This document shows positions 11,431 through 23,600 of a stretch of DNA of 64,000 bases, one piece after another. The translations under genes and the position numbers were made by a program. Positions within the stretch are counted from its first letter, which is position 1; each line of letters starts with the position of its first letter. Source of the stretch: Liolophura sinensis (Eukaryota; Mollusca; Polyplacophora; Chitonida; Chitonidae); assembly GCF_032854445.1 (NCBI RefSeq), contig NC_088305.1, positions 16,789,717 to 16,853,716 on the forward strand, given 5' to 3'. The notes under the pieces are model-generated. The model made no database searches and was not told the DNA's origin. It was given only the letters and a program-made list of their open reading frames with translations.

Positions 11431-11695
11431 ATTTTATTTATTTGATTGCTGTTTTACGCCGTACTCAAGAATATTTCACTTATACGACAGAGGCCAACAT
11501 TATGGTGGGAGGAAACCGGGCACAGCCCGAGGAAAACCCACGACAATCCGCAGGTTGCTAACAGACCTTCCCACTTACGGCCGGAGAGGAAACAAGCGTG
11601 AACTGGACTTGAACTCACAGCAACCGCACTGGTGAGAGACTCCTGGGTCATTACGCTGCGCTAGCGCGCTAACCAACTGAGCTACGGCGGGCCCC
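11431..11695 (-). mobile_element. SINE family A, minus strand, second insertion in non-LTR copy 2
   Basis: A full-length reversed copy: TTATTTATTTGATTG tail, TACGCCGTACTCAAGAATAT, ACGACAGAGGCCAACATTAT, GGTGGGAGGAAACC, reversed box B (GGACTTGAACTCAC) and reversed box A (CCAACTGAGCTAC), ending GGCGGGCCC. It splits the RT finger region of the retrotransposon. Confidence 0.92.
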
Positions 11696-11999
11696 AAGAT
11701 CTGTATTTAAAAAACTGTATTAAAACTGCGTGTGGTCCTCATAACGTATATTGTAAGTTTCTGACCCATATACCACTTGATCCACTTGAGACTCTCTTGG
11801 GCTTGCTCAACGATGTTTATATAACTGCTAATTTCCTCCGTTATGGAAGGAGGCGTGTATCATCCCGGTCTTTAAACCCGCGTAAGGATCATACTAATCC
11901 GTCTAATTACCGTCCCATAGTTCTTACCAGCTGTGTCTGCAAGATTATGGAACTGATGACAAGTGGTAGGCTTGTTTGGTTTGTAGAAACCAAATAATA

Positions 12000-12496
12000 A
12001 TTTTTGTTGGTTGCCATAGATAAGACTCATACACGTTGGTAATGTTTGGAACTTCCCACTAAGGGCTGTCTTTCCTTTGTCCTATCTTTTCCGTGGATAC
12101 ACGAAGTATTCAGGATGGTAACTTTGAGGGTTAATTGTTTCATTCTCGATGGGAGTAGTGGTCAAGAGTGTGCTGGACGTGATGCTCGGTTTGGCATCAA
12201 GCATATGTAAGATTTGTTTCGCCAAATTTCATCTATAGAATTTTGTTGTGGGTTTCATTCCCAAAAGTTATTTCTAGATTATCTATTCTAAAACATCTTG
12301 TGGTTTTCGAATTTTATCGAGGTTTCGTTCTTTTTAACTGTTTTTAACCGTGTTGGTCTTTTTGTTTTGATTTTGAGTGTTTCCATCTTGTCGAATACCA
12401 TTCACTGCTTCCTGGTGTAAACATGTTCTCGCCACAACATGGCTGAAATATTGTCGACGTGGCGTTTAGCAATAAGCATTCATTCATTCAAAAGTT
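12000..12496 (+). other. 3' UTR and ATTC tail of non-LTR copy 2
   Basis: T-rich, non-coding, ending GGCTGAAATATTG, then TCGACGTGGCG, then the ATTCATTCATTC tail. The same terminal motif occurs at 2180-2237 and 31640-31738, which defines the family 3' end. Confidence 0.75.
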
Positions 12497-12829
12497 TTGT
12501 TTGGTTTTTACTCTTTGAATTTATATTAGGTGCAATACGTGTACGTCAACTCGATTGAGTACCACTTCTATTTGGGGAATAATTTGTTGTAAGTTGTAAT
12601 CTGAGAGTTGCCGGACCGAGTGAATGGTGAACATTGCTACTGACCGTACCACTCACTATCAATTTATCAAACATCGCCTGATCTTGTTAAACTGGGAATT
12701 CGTTACACCAAATGACATGTGGACTGGGGAAGAGAGGGCTTATGATGCAATGACGTCCGGATGCTTTCTATCCTCTGTAACCGCTGTTTTGAACGTTTTA
12801 TTGAAGTATGCCTGACTGAAGTGAAAAGC
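12497..12829. other. Unassigned spacer
   Basis: Sequence after the retrotransposon tail. A short open frame at 12624-12815 (+) has no recognisable motif, and nothing else is visible. Confidence 0.4.
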
Positions 12830-13080
12830 TACATGTATTGGAACACTGACATTTGATTCTCGCCCTTCCTTACCAGGGATGGGAATTAATTAGGAAACTA
12901 CGCCATAGGGGCATTATCCCGTTCAGACATTTCACTTCATTCACACATTGTGCTGAGGTGACATTTGAACGTTCTATTTTTGTGTTTGTATAAGAGCAAT
13001 CACCAACTGGGCTTAAGTACGCTATACTTGTCTTTTCATGACGTACGAAATCTTCTTAAGGCTTTACATCGGTTTTGTTA
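12830..13080 (-). repeat. Fragment of dispersed repeat A, inverted
   Basis: Its reverse complement contains GAATGAAGTGAAATGTCTGA, ACGGGATAATG, CGTAGTTT and TTCCCATCCCTGG. This matches 23005-23095 (+), 28800-28875 (+) and 42040-42115 (+). Confidence 0.6.
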
Positions 13081-13700
13081 TTCTTTTCATTGCATAGGAC
13101 TTTTCGGTCAAAATAAACTTTAGATTAGATGGCCATGATACAACTCGAGGTATTGTATGTCATCCACAACTTAATTTATTTTCTATAAAACGCCTTATTA
13201 TGAGTTGGGCGCTATACCAAACGCTTGTATTTGGCATGGAACCAAAATAGACACCTCCGACACGCTACCTTGTGGCTAACTCCTAAGGACTTCATGACGA
13301 ATGTTACTATCACTGATTTCTACTAAAGCCAGGGACCAGTCATGATAAAGTTTTTTTATGCATTGGAGAACTTTCGATGCACAAAGACTCAAAAAGATGT
13401 GGCTTATTGTAGTGTTATTGTAACCCGTATCACGAACGAAGATAAAAAAAACAATTGTAGATTATGTGCATACATTAAGATGCTGAAATGGTCCGCAGAA
13501 TACAAGCGACTTTTGCCATTTTGGACAATTTCATCCATATTTAGTGATTTTGTCCGCAGAATGACACACGAGGTCATTATACTTGAATTCCCATTAATCG
13601 TAAGACTGAGTAATATTCTAAACAGAATTTCCTGAATGAAAGAGTCACCATTGCTTTATTCCACTTTGGCAGCCATATCTTGGGGAAAACCAAGAGACCT

Positions 13701-13792
13701 TATTTATTTATTTATTTGGTTGGTGTTTTACGCCATCTCAAGAATATTTCACTGATACGGCGGCGGCCAGCATTATGGTGGGAGGAAATCGG
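13701..13792 (-). mobile_element. SINE family A fragment (3' part)
   Basis: TTATTTATTTATTTGGTTGG, then TTTTACGCCATCTCAAGAAT and CGGCGGCCAGCATTATGGTG; the tRNA-like head is missing. 5' truncation is normal for SINE or LINE insertions. Confidence 0.85.
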
Positions 13793-14064
13793 CCATGAGA
13801 CATCGAATTGCTTTGGTAAGGAATAAGGACAACATTGAAAATAGACTGATGCTTTAAAAAAGCAAAAATAACACAAATGTCAGGTAAAACAATTTATATT
13901 TATAAATTATATATTGATCAAGAAAAATGTGTAGAGATAAATAAAAGAGTTTTATGATATACGCCAAAAGACATTACACATTTAATGAATTAAACATTTA
14001 ATGACAACTGTGCTGTGAAACAAATCAAACATAGAGTAGACTGTGTAGATTCATTGCCTAACTC

Positions 14065-14149
14065 CCGGCTTCCTTCCACCATGAAACTGGTCGCCGTCGT
14101 GCAACCGACATACTCTTGAGTACGACGTAAAACACTAGTCAAATAAATC
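14065..14149 (+). mobile_element. SINE family A fragment (3' part)
   Basis: CGGCTTCCTTCCACCATGAA, CTGGTCGCCGTCGT, then CTCTTGAGTACGACGTAAAA and CAAATAAATCA. Truncated at the 5' end and internally diverged. Confidence 0.75.
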
Positions 14150-14600
14150 ATTGCCTAACATGAACAAAATCTACGGTCGGCCAGGAAATTTTTGATGAAT
14201 TTCTTGACATATGTGATTTTCCTTATTTGGGTATTTGGCGACAAAATTGCAGAACTTACACAGCCGATCATTTCACATTTTGAGAAGAACTCCGAAAATG
14301 ATCTGTACAGTCAGCTGTATGTGACATGTCGGAAATGGCCGATGTGCTTAAAATGCGAAGTACTGCAATGTGCACTACAGAAGGTTATCAGCACTCCCTG
14401 CTGACCAGCCGAACCAGAACAGACTAGAGGCATTGGCGGGAAATTACATCAGTGAAGGAGCTTGTTCAGTGTAGACATCCGGCTGTGGTCAGCAGAGACC
14501 GACAGGACGACATTATGATGCCAGGTCAAGCACCTAGACACGTGACTAGCCTTGACAAGTAAGGCCTACATGTAATGTTGCATGACCTTCTATTGAGTCA

Positions 14601-15090
14601 CTATTGTCCATGATATAATCCGTGGGTATATATTAATTGTTGATAACATTACATTATTAATTCTTAATATTCTAATTTATTAATGGTAACCCTGACGCAA
14701 TCTGGTGTTCACGACACCAGGAATATGCCAACTGCAAAAGATAGGCACTGATAGATAGGTTCAAATGAAAATATTTGAACAATGTATTTATGTGCTAACA
14801 GAAGTTATGAAATTTGACGTGAGGCCGTTAAAGGCGTCATTGGTTTCCGCTTTACTATTTTCAATACAGCTTCACAGCTGATTGATTGATTGATTGAATG
14901 ACTGGTGTTCAACTTCGTGCCCACGGATTTTCATGTAATTTTAACTAAACATTGTTTACTCTTTAAAACTTACCAACTCACATGCGTTAAGAACATAGAA
15001 TCCTCTACGATTCCAAAGTTTCACAGTGCTGTGTACAATATACATATAATTAAGATGTATAGAATACAGAGAGAAAGACAGAGCAATACG
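14601..15090. other. Unassigned spacer
   Basis: AT-rich. It holds a short (TGAT)n run at 14878-14900. I see no gene or recognisable repeat. Confidence 0.4.
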
Positions 15091-15094
15091 ACAC

Positions 15095-15180
15095 TGTGAT
15101 AGATGGCAAAGAGTCACACGCAACCGGTGAAATACAGCCTCTTGCCACTTTACCTCAGTCAAGGTTTTATTTCAACTGTT
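15095..15180 (-). repeat. Dispersed repeat G, inverted copy
   Basis: The reverse complement reads CCTTGACTGAGGTAAAGTGG, CAAGAGGC and TTTCACCGGTTGCGTGTGAC. It matches 31385-31450, 38640-38690 and 53550-53590 on plus. Confidence 0.6.
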
Positions 15181-15349
15181 CATGTAAATGCTTAAACAGT
15201 AACAACCCACACGCCCTCTAGCGCCGTGGCTTAAGTAGAAATAGGCCAAAAAAGCAGTAATGTTTTAATTGAATTTTATCAGGCTCTAGAATTAATCAAA
15301 ACGCTGTGTTCTCATCACATTTAACATGCCATAACATAAACAAGTTTAC

Positions 15350-15450
15350 AGTTGATTGATTGATGTTTAATGTGCTTTAGGAGAAGCTGTTACGTGTGAC
15401 CGTTTCCCAACTGTCACCTTGTCGTCACTATCACCGGTGTATGTCTCTAT
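15350..15450 (+). repeat. Dispersed repeat G, second local copy
   Basis: GAGAAGCTGTTACGTGTGAC, CGTTTCCCAACTGTCACC and TTGTCGTC match the G family. With 15095-15180 it forms a loose inverted pair about 170 bp apart. Confidence 0.5.
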
Positions 15451-15491
15451 GATGTAGACTTTTACATGATATTTAAATTAGAAATTAACAT

Positions 15492-15887
15492 ATGCAGATT
15501 TGCAACTCATATGTACACACATGCATGGGGGACATAGGGTTCCATACATTCACAGGCCTTTGTCTAAGACATAAATCTTACAACGCCAAACCACCAAACA
15601 ATAGATATATTCTACGTTCTTTCATAGTTATCTTCAGGACAGGTTCGAAAGTCAACAATTGCAAGTACCAAAATCGACCTGGGGCATTAGGAATTTATAT
15701 GTTCTTAAATACTCTTGAGAATTCCCCAGTGGCTTTTATCCTAAAATCCAGAAGCACGCGGTGGATCAAAAAATGCCTGTTCCATGTCGTTAAAACTTCT
15801 TTTACCTATATATTTTCAATTAGAATGCAAGACGCGTGTTTTAAGAACTTTTTTCAATTATTTCATTGTTTCATTATTTCAAAGTAG
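15492..15887 (+). other. Unassigned open frame, 131 codons
   Basis: A long open stretch for such AT-rich DNA. The predicted product is basic, rich in Phe, Ile, Lys and Arg, with no domain I recognise and no signal peptide. No splice-like borders or copies elsewhere support coding. I think a chance frame is more likely than a gene. Confidence 0.15.
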
Positions 15888-15889
15888 GG

Positions 15890-16513
15890 AGAAAGTAATT
15901 GAACTTGTAATTGAAAGTAATTGAAGTGTTGAGGGACACAATTCCCAGCAAGTTTTAACATATGGCATGACATTAAAATAGAAGTATAGTTAGTTGTACG
16001 TAAATGACAGCCAGGGACATGAGAATCACAAGACTATAGCGAGATCTAACGGGCATCATGACTGAATCCGAGAATTGATGAAAATGGCCGAAATATAAAA
16101 CAAAAGAGTACAAAAGTTTACATTTGGCAACCCATATGTCCTATAGTTAGGGGTTTATTGTAGATGTCCATATAAATACTTATAAGTCGCTTTCAGGCCA
16201 ACTAGGAACATTTCGTAAGCATTACAAAGTAACAAAGGCGGTAATATTATAATAGCATTTTTCTGTTCACTGCTCCAGACGTCGCACCCAAGCTTGTATA
16301 AGAACGAAAACACTGTCACTGCCATACAGAGGGTCGGGCAAAGTTGTCTCCAAAACCACTCTCGTATGTTTTTTTCTTTAGATTTATCATGCGCCCTAAA
16401 AACCATCTAAAGTAGAATAAAACACGGTGCCTTTTTCAAGCTACATATTATATCACCTCACTGTTTTCAAAAGAACTCCCCATATTTGTCTGTGAAGCGT
16501 ATGGAAATATGTA
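15890..16513. other. Unassigned spacer
   Basis: No identifiable gene, RNA or repeat beyond short runs such as the duplicated GAAAGTAATTGAA at 15890-15930. Confidence 0.4.
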
Positions 16514-16733
16514 TGTATTTATTTATTTCATTGGTGTTTTACGCCGTACTCAAGAATATTTCACTTATACGACGGCGGCCAGTATTATGGTGGGAGGAAA
16601 CCCACGACGATCCACAGGCTGCTAACAGACCAGCATGAGCTGGACTTGAACACACACCGACCGCATTGGTGAGAGGCTCCTGGGTCATTACGCTGCGCTA
16701 ACGCGCTAACCATCTTAGACACGGAGGCCCCCC
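16514..16733 (-). mobile_element. SINE family A, minus strand
   Basis: Reversed tail ATTTATTTATTTCATTGGTG, TACGCCGTACTCAAGAATAT, ACGACGGCGGCCAGTATTAT, reversed box B region (GGACTTGAACACAC) and head end CACGGAGGCCC. An internal deletion removes the middle of the GGGAGGAAACC section. Confidence 0.9.
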
Positions 16734-16739
16734 ATAAGG

Positions 16740-17500
16740 AAATAGTTGTAAAAACATCCGAAATAAACTTGCTCACGGCCAGTCTAACACCTTTAAATGA
16801 ATCAACATAATTTGAAAAAAATCTCTTGTCTCAAAAATTGCCTTTTCGTGAATGTCGGCTTTCAGTGAAGCCAAACATTATTCTTGACTTTATGTACACT
16901 GTCAGGTTTTTAACCTCCAGGTACAGTGCAAAGTTACCAGACAATTTCCCTTCCTCAAATACAGAACACAAAATCCACGATTTTTTCGACGTACCAAAAC
17001 AAGACGTCCTGGACTTGTGTTTGCATGCGGCTCCGATCAATGTGAAGCCTTCCTTTTCAACGTTACTAACATGTGTATATTAGTCAAGTAGATTGTTTTC
17101 ATACACTTTCACTTGGTTAATTGAACTTTTTAAACCAGTACATTTAATTTTCCTCATCTGGTTGGAGTATAACCCAGAGATGTATACCGCCAAACTGTTA
17201 GAAATAGAGTAATAATACTTAAACGCTCACGGACAACACTTTTTCAGTACACCGGCTAGGTAACCGATTCTAGTATATATAAAAACAAAAAAATATTCTG
17301 AGGAAATATTTATTTTCCTTTCGTATTATACTAAGCTCTCAATCCAGACAGTTTATTGCACAATGTAACTGCACAGCAAATTTCCTGATCGGTGGTGCTG
17401 AAGTCTACATTCAAGAGTGAAAAGATCGCATCTGTATTTGCAATATCAAGAAGCATTGACATCAGTCTTTAGCCTTATGAATCGCACAGGAAATTGTATT
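16740..17500. other. Unassigned spacer
   Basis: A 85-codon open frame at 16826-17083 (+) has no recognisable motif. Nothing else is visible. Confidence 0.4.
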
Positions 17501-17639
17501 GTATTGAAAGATTCTTAGTCATTCTCAGTGTGTCCATTGAACGCTGTTATATAACAAAATATGTAGAGTTGTCCTTGTTTCTACGCTTGAAAGGGAGCAG
17601 ATTTGACCCATATCAAAGTGAAATATACGTAGATACGAT

Positions 17640-20600
17640 GCCATTTCAGTGTCGCGTTTAAAGGCTATGAAAGGAATTTTGTTAATTAAATGTCCACAGT
17701 ATTTATCATCATTAACGACAAAGCATGAAAACACAAAAAAAAAAAAATACATGAAAAGGAGACATCGTGTCTTCAGATTTATTGGGTGATATCACTCCTG
17801 GGAAATTGTACGATCGTCAACTTCCCACAAAACTTCTCCCATTGTCATTCTAAACTGAAGTGAAGTTAAACACATGAAATAAACAGGGGTGCGCACACTC
17901 AAACAGAATGACCAAAGACCCAAGAAATCCCAATTAGCCGAGCCGAGTCGAAAAACGACTCACCGTCAAACTCCACAAAAACGGCGCTTCAGTAACGGCA
18001 ATGAGTTACTAAAACAGACCTCTTCATAACTTCCAAGACTCATACATTACAGAATATTGATCAGTGACTTAAGGAAACCTAGACTAGAGTACGTTGATGG
18101 TAATGGCCTCTCACCGTCAGCTCGTGTTATATAGTTATTTTTAATTGTAGCTGACGTGAGTAATATATCTCCAGGAGATAACCAAGCATGTAGCCCGAGG
18201 TGACGGAGGGACACCCATCAGTATCAGAAGTCCATACTTCTTCATGGCATTGCGATATCTTTTTTTTTCCATCCATCATTCATGCTGCAATACAAATCAA
18301 CTCTTGTTTCTCGAGTTTTGGGCCACTGAGCAAAACGAATGAAATTAACATATCTGGATGGAACTCAGACAATTCAAAATGTTAGCAGTTCTAATCTTAA
18401 GCCAGATTTGAGTGCGCAGCTAAAGTGGACGATATTGTAAACCTAAACCTAAATGCACCCACTCTTAAGGTGACATATATGTTATTATAAATTACAGCTT
18501 TTTCACGCTGCTGGGTATGTAAATATGTTAGGTCACACAATATAAATGATAACCGTCTAAATCATCCCTCTAGGCCACACTGTTAGGGAAAGCAGAACGC
18601 TAAATTTCTACCGTGTCCTTGTGTATATGCTGTAACTGGTAGACGGAGTTGAAACTGTGGTGATAAAAATGTCATTTATCCCTACCTCATTAACTCTGCT
18701 CTCGATAACCGTAAACCGCTAAACACATGCGACATGTCGAACAATTGACGTCGCAATAGAAAATAATCGTGACTATTAAGGCAAAAGAACCATAAGATGG
18801 AAGAAAACAAGAAAGGTCTGAAAAATAAGAACTACAAAGATTAGAGGAAAATAAAAGGTTCACAACAGACAATAGTCAGGTCGATTAAGGAAAAAACAAT
18901 GAGATGTGGCTGAGCAAGTCAGCTCACCAACAATGAGCAAAAGCCTTCGTGAAATGACTGAAGAAGTGATGTCAAAATTCTGGTATTATCTTCCAATGAT
19001 TTTGGTACCACATGTCACAAATGTGAAGGAAAACGACATTCGCTTACAACTGATCAACCGTAAATAAGGCTTTCTAAGTAAATAATTTTGAAGGCTAAAA
19101 AGGCATGAGCAATTTTGCAAGAGGAATTGTAAGCTGTCAGATTTAACACTGATTGTTTCATCAGTGGATCAAAAGTTAGGGTAAATATCTTTATTATTCT
19201 ATGGACAGCTCCCGTTGGGACAGATACCCTCGCATTTCTGTCTCTTATATTGGTAAATTTTTAGCGCATTTAGGGAGAGTTATTATGAATAATTTAACCA
19301 TGCAAGTTAATCAAACTTTGTATCAAGAACAAAGAAGAGCATAACTTTTTTTTTCTTTGGGTCAGTGATGATAGCCCTGAAGGCAATATATAAGCTGGGT
19401 GAAACAAAAGCAGTTTAAATGTACTAGTATATAGCGCTACCGTTCTGTTATTTCTGCACTAAACTTCTTGTGTGACATAGATTGTACGTTTATGGGGAGC
19501 ACTACAAATTAGATACGTTAGCACTAGAGAAGAGAGAATGTCTCTTGTCTTGAAATGTGCCTATTCAGAAGCTCTTGACTAGTGTAGCTGACACCTGGAG
19601 TGTCGTGACGGTGTAAAAAGCTGAAATAATGGTGCCTTTGGCCAGAACAGAAAGCATGTTAAAGGGTAATAAAAGAGGACAGTAGCAAAAGCCCTCTCAA
19701 CTCTCAAATCATTTATAGGAATTCCCTGTCACACATCATAAAAAGTTATCTATACATCAATGTTGAAGCAGGCCAGAAAGACGGTTAATGCCGACATTTT
19801 CCACACTCGATGTTTTGTACCTTTATTTTAAAGTACAAATCCCTTAGACGCCGCGTGCAGGGAAGTGCTTCTTTTGAAATTCAAAAGTGTTTATGTCACC
19901 ATCAGTTCAAATCAACGGCTCTTCATTTTTTTCCATTTTCATTGCCTCCGCGACGTAAATATTACTAACTGGTAATAAAAAAGCGTTTCACGTACGAAAT
20001 CATACCAGACAACCTTACATGCGCAACATATAATGTACTAGAAATTACAACCATATTAATCGCTGGTTTTACATGAGGAAGGTTTTTTTTTTCACTTTTA
20101 AAACCTTGTTGTTCTGACTCAGTAGATATTATTTCATTAATATCGCAGGGTCTTCGCAGAGCTTCCCTTGCATGTCCTTTAATCTGTTATCTGTTAGCTG
20201 CACAACGGGTTTGAAATTATTTATTAGTGGATGAAAATGCTGAACTACACAAATTGTTTGTAAATATTCTTGCTGATTTTTGTTATGCCAAATTAATAGA
20301 CAGACAAACAAACTAGTAGTCAATTTTGTATATACCTATATATCAGAATGTTTTGATTATATCTTCCGCCCGAATTTCTTGTTCTTGTTCTTTAGTGGTT
20401 TGTCTTACACGTCGTTTGGGGAATTGGCGTTGCCGTTAAACATCCTTGATGATTGACGGCTGGTATATGAATGTCTTGTTTCCGTACACCGATTCACGTG
20501 CTTCATAACGATGGTTGAAAGTTCATCGCAACGTTGTAAGAAATGAATCAGAAACTTTAAGATGTTTCTCTGTCAACGTCTATACGCCTCGTAAGAAAAG

Positions 20601-23600
20601 TATCTCAGTCACGCTTTTATTTAAGTTCTGCAGATAAATACATCAGTGATACAAACTGCGCCAAGTTGAAAGTGTTAATTCCACACAGTTTTATACTTCC
20701 TCTGTCGGTATTAGTATCAGGAAAGCGTTATGAAGCCGAATTCTTGGCTTGGATTATTTCCAAATTATTTCTTGCAACTGTGTAGGGATTATCAGGCATA
20801 GATAGTTTTCATTGTTATTGTCGCTTAATTATTTCGATTAAAAATACCACACTGTAAAGACCAGTAACACTTCAGATGTGTGTAAAGATTAGGGCTTTAG
20901 AGTGGCCATGAATTTAAGTGGGAATCTGCCAAGAAAGTTATCAGACTTGTCTCTTATTCAGTAGAGTTTTCAGAATCGTCCTATCTCAATCACGGGCTTT
21001 GATATCAACATCCTAATATCTACAGACGAACTAGATGCTAGCAGTTTTATTGGCATACCTCTATGAGGGCTAATTTGGGGAAGATATGTGTGGATCTTTT
21101 GGCAGAGTCTCATGACAGTCTCCAAAAATCTCTCCAGTCATCAAGATCCAATACTTGGCGCTTTGAACCATCTAAATCAGACGTTTATTGTGAGTATAAG
21201 AGAGAAAACCCCTAAAGATCTGAACATTCCCTCGGACCACCAGGCCATCGGGAGTCACACATCACAGACTGTGACCAGTACCCTGTGGTTTATAGTCTGT
21301 GCCGGGCCGTAAATAGTACAGGAAGTCAGACTGGCCTTTATGAAGCGGGCCAGTCTAGGATCCAGTTTGAGCGTCAGAATTATAAACGTTAACTAGGAAA
21401 CTGGCTCGGTGCCTGATGACAAACTATGAAAAAGAGCGAAGAATAGGAATAGTGTCTGGTTTTATGACTAACAGCGATATAATATACAAGTCTCGGGTAC
21501 ATCGACATAAAACATAAGGAATCTAGCCCAGGCATCGAAGAGAATACTGGCCATTTCCGAAGCTCCTACAGGTGGCTGTTCAGGTCCTTCCCGTCTGCCA
21601 TCAAATCTTCAAACTGACTATAAACCACATAAGGACCCCTTGCTATCAGATGGGAAAACCCATCTCAGGTCGATTGCCAACATGCTCATATTGACCGATT
21701 GTCTTCTAAATGACTCAAGGGCTTCACCCCCTCGACTGAAGTAGATATGTAACAGGTGTAGCCGATGAAGTAGGCTTAATGAAATAAGCTAAAATATTCG
21801 CTGCTAATCAGCATACTGTATGCCGTTAAATGCACAGGTTAATATATAACTGTATTTGAAACAAGTTTGGTTTACGAATTATACCGTGAACTTATGACAG
21901 TGTCTGTAATAAACATTTATTACCAAGCCAAACTGATACACAGGCCTCTACTTTCTCAATGAAATTGTACGATGTGCTGTTAGCTGAAGTAAATAGCATT
22001 GAACTTTTATTGGAAGAATACTGTATATAATCTGTATAGATTTACAATAACATATATAAACTTATCTAACATATAGCTTGACATTATACGAAGAAATATA
22101 TGTATAAAAAATTCTTGTGTAGTTCAAATTAATGCCCTCTCCATTACCTCACTTTGTTAAGCACTAAAAAGTATACAATTACAGGGATCGATCGACACAA
22201 CGGTTTCAAGGAACACGTTACCATTGAACCGATGCGGAAAACGCATTAGCAGCCATGTCATATTATGGCGAATGTACTGTTCATCTGAACATCCAAATTA
22301 TTACTTTCTATTCGATTTATAAAAATATGATTGCATGAACCAGCACGATACTTCGACTCTATATATGTGGAAATGATTTTAGTTCACGTAATGGTATTTT
22401 TTTATCCAAGGGAATTTCCGCAGGAAACACCTTAAAATATCTAAATCTGATTTTACCCTACTTTTGTCTTTTGATAAAACAAAGACCATAAGTCCCTTCT
22501 CCCCAATGTTTTACACACATGTTCTTCAGCATTTATACTTGTTTTTCGGGATGATAAAAATTCCACCTCACTGCTGCACCTAAGTGGGACGATTTCCTAT
22601 CTAGTTTCCAAGGGGTCCTTTGAGAAGTTATTGTACACTACAGCTAAGCTGAAAGATGATTGTCAGTTTTAAAGGTAACAGTCATGGTACTGACACTATG
22701 TAAATGAAGATAGTTTCATTCATGACACATCAAAACAATAAGGTTACTCTTTATATGGAAATGAAACTTAGGTTTATGGTGAATTGCAATGATATCAGAC
22801 TTGCTTCGTTGTATGATAATTCTATTCCTTGAATTTTAAGAAGAACGAAAAAGACCTTTGCAATGTTACAAATATGACAAGAACCCATGCAACTAAGAAG
22901 ATTTCCGAAGTCAAGAAAGGACAATCGCTCTGAAGCATACCTCTATTCACTACGGAATGCTCTTAGATAAAAACAAAAATAGACGCAGTGAAATGCCATC
23001 TGGACAAATGAATGAAGTGAAAAAAGAAATGCATATGTGAACGGGTTAATGTCCCACTGACGTAGTTTTCTACAAGAATTTCTATTCCTGGTAGTCTTGA
23101 TTTTGCGGAAGCTGTAAAAGGTATATGGTTTTGTTTTAAAATCGTTAAGGAACGGTGCGAATTAAGTGGCAGTCATCTAATAGCCTTTGCGGAAGAGTAT
23201 TTTGTATCGATCGGCCAAACTTCGCTGAAGTCTTCAAAGAACGATTAGTGCGGATGGAATGCACCAGGGTCTGATTGCATCTTAAGCCGTCTCTTCCCCA
23301 GACTCTTCCTCCCCACCAGGCCCTGTAGCTGTGCCGTGACAGTTCTATGCGTCATTTGGCGTAAAGACATGACAATATACATGTAACTTGATGAAGCAGT
23401 GTTTCACAATGTGATGGTGAGTGTGTGTGGGGATACGGTAAAGCATGTGCATGTGAATAACCCTTTTTAAAGAGGGTTTAGGCAAACAGTGCAGCATTTC
23501 ATTTCTAAGTAAAATCAGTGCAAGTAGTTTAGACGCTAAGCCTAATGTGATACAACTGGTGTTTTGAAATTTGGAACCCACATCGACATCCCGCAGAGGG

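Larger units (their letters stand above)
10130..11999 (+). pseudogene. ORF2 remnant of non-LTR copy 2 (endonuclease and first part of RT)
   Basis: The endonuclease C-terminal two thirds is visible: KPLIIMGDFNFHDPIW (about 10315-10360), a DINNKGK-type stretch, STIDLTITDPSLLPDFSW (about 10480-10535) and GSDDFPLII (about 10555-10580). GDFN is intact, but the catalytic SDH His is Asp. Linker and RT finger sequence follow (MRKVWNMVQK near 10951), then a SINE, about 190 bp of finger sequence, and a second SINE. The frame resumes at about 11700 with ACGPHNVYCKFL and ends with NYRPIVLTSCVCKIMELM and WFVETK at about 11990. The palm (xDD), thumb and RNase H are deleted. Stops occur near 10763, 10792 and 10985. 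Confidence 0.82.
8347..12496 (+). mobile_element. Jockey/CR1-like non-LTR retrotransposon, copy 2 (internally deleted)
   Basis: Same family as copy 1 but on plus: 5' UTR, zinc-knuckle ORF1, endonuclease, start of RT, then directly the 3' UTR and an ATTCATTCATTC tail at 12480-12495. About 1.3 kb of ORF2 is missing (RT palm to RNase H and the C-terminal knuckle). The start of ORF2 (WNCRS to ETCLK region) is also missing. Two SINEs in minus orientation interrupt ORF2. Multiple stops and frameshifts are present, so the copy cannot move. Confidence 0.88.
13240..14600 (+). repeat. Uncharacterised dispersed repeat F, copy 2
   Basis: Collinear with 5690-7440 (see that entry). Its last third, 14290-14600, also matches 27540-27910 in inverted orientation (GCACCTAGACACGTGAC here; GTAACGTGTCTAGGTGC there). 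Two SINE A fragments lie inside it. No protein domain was recognised. Confidence 0.6.
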
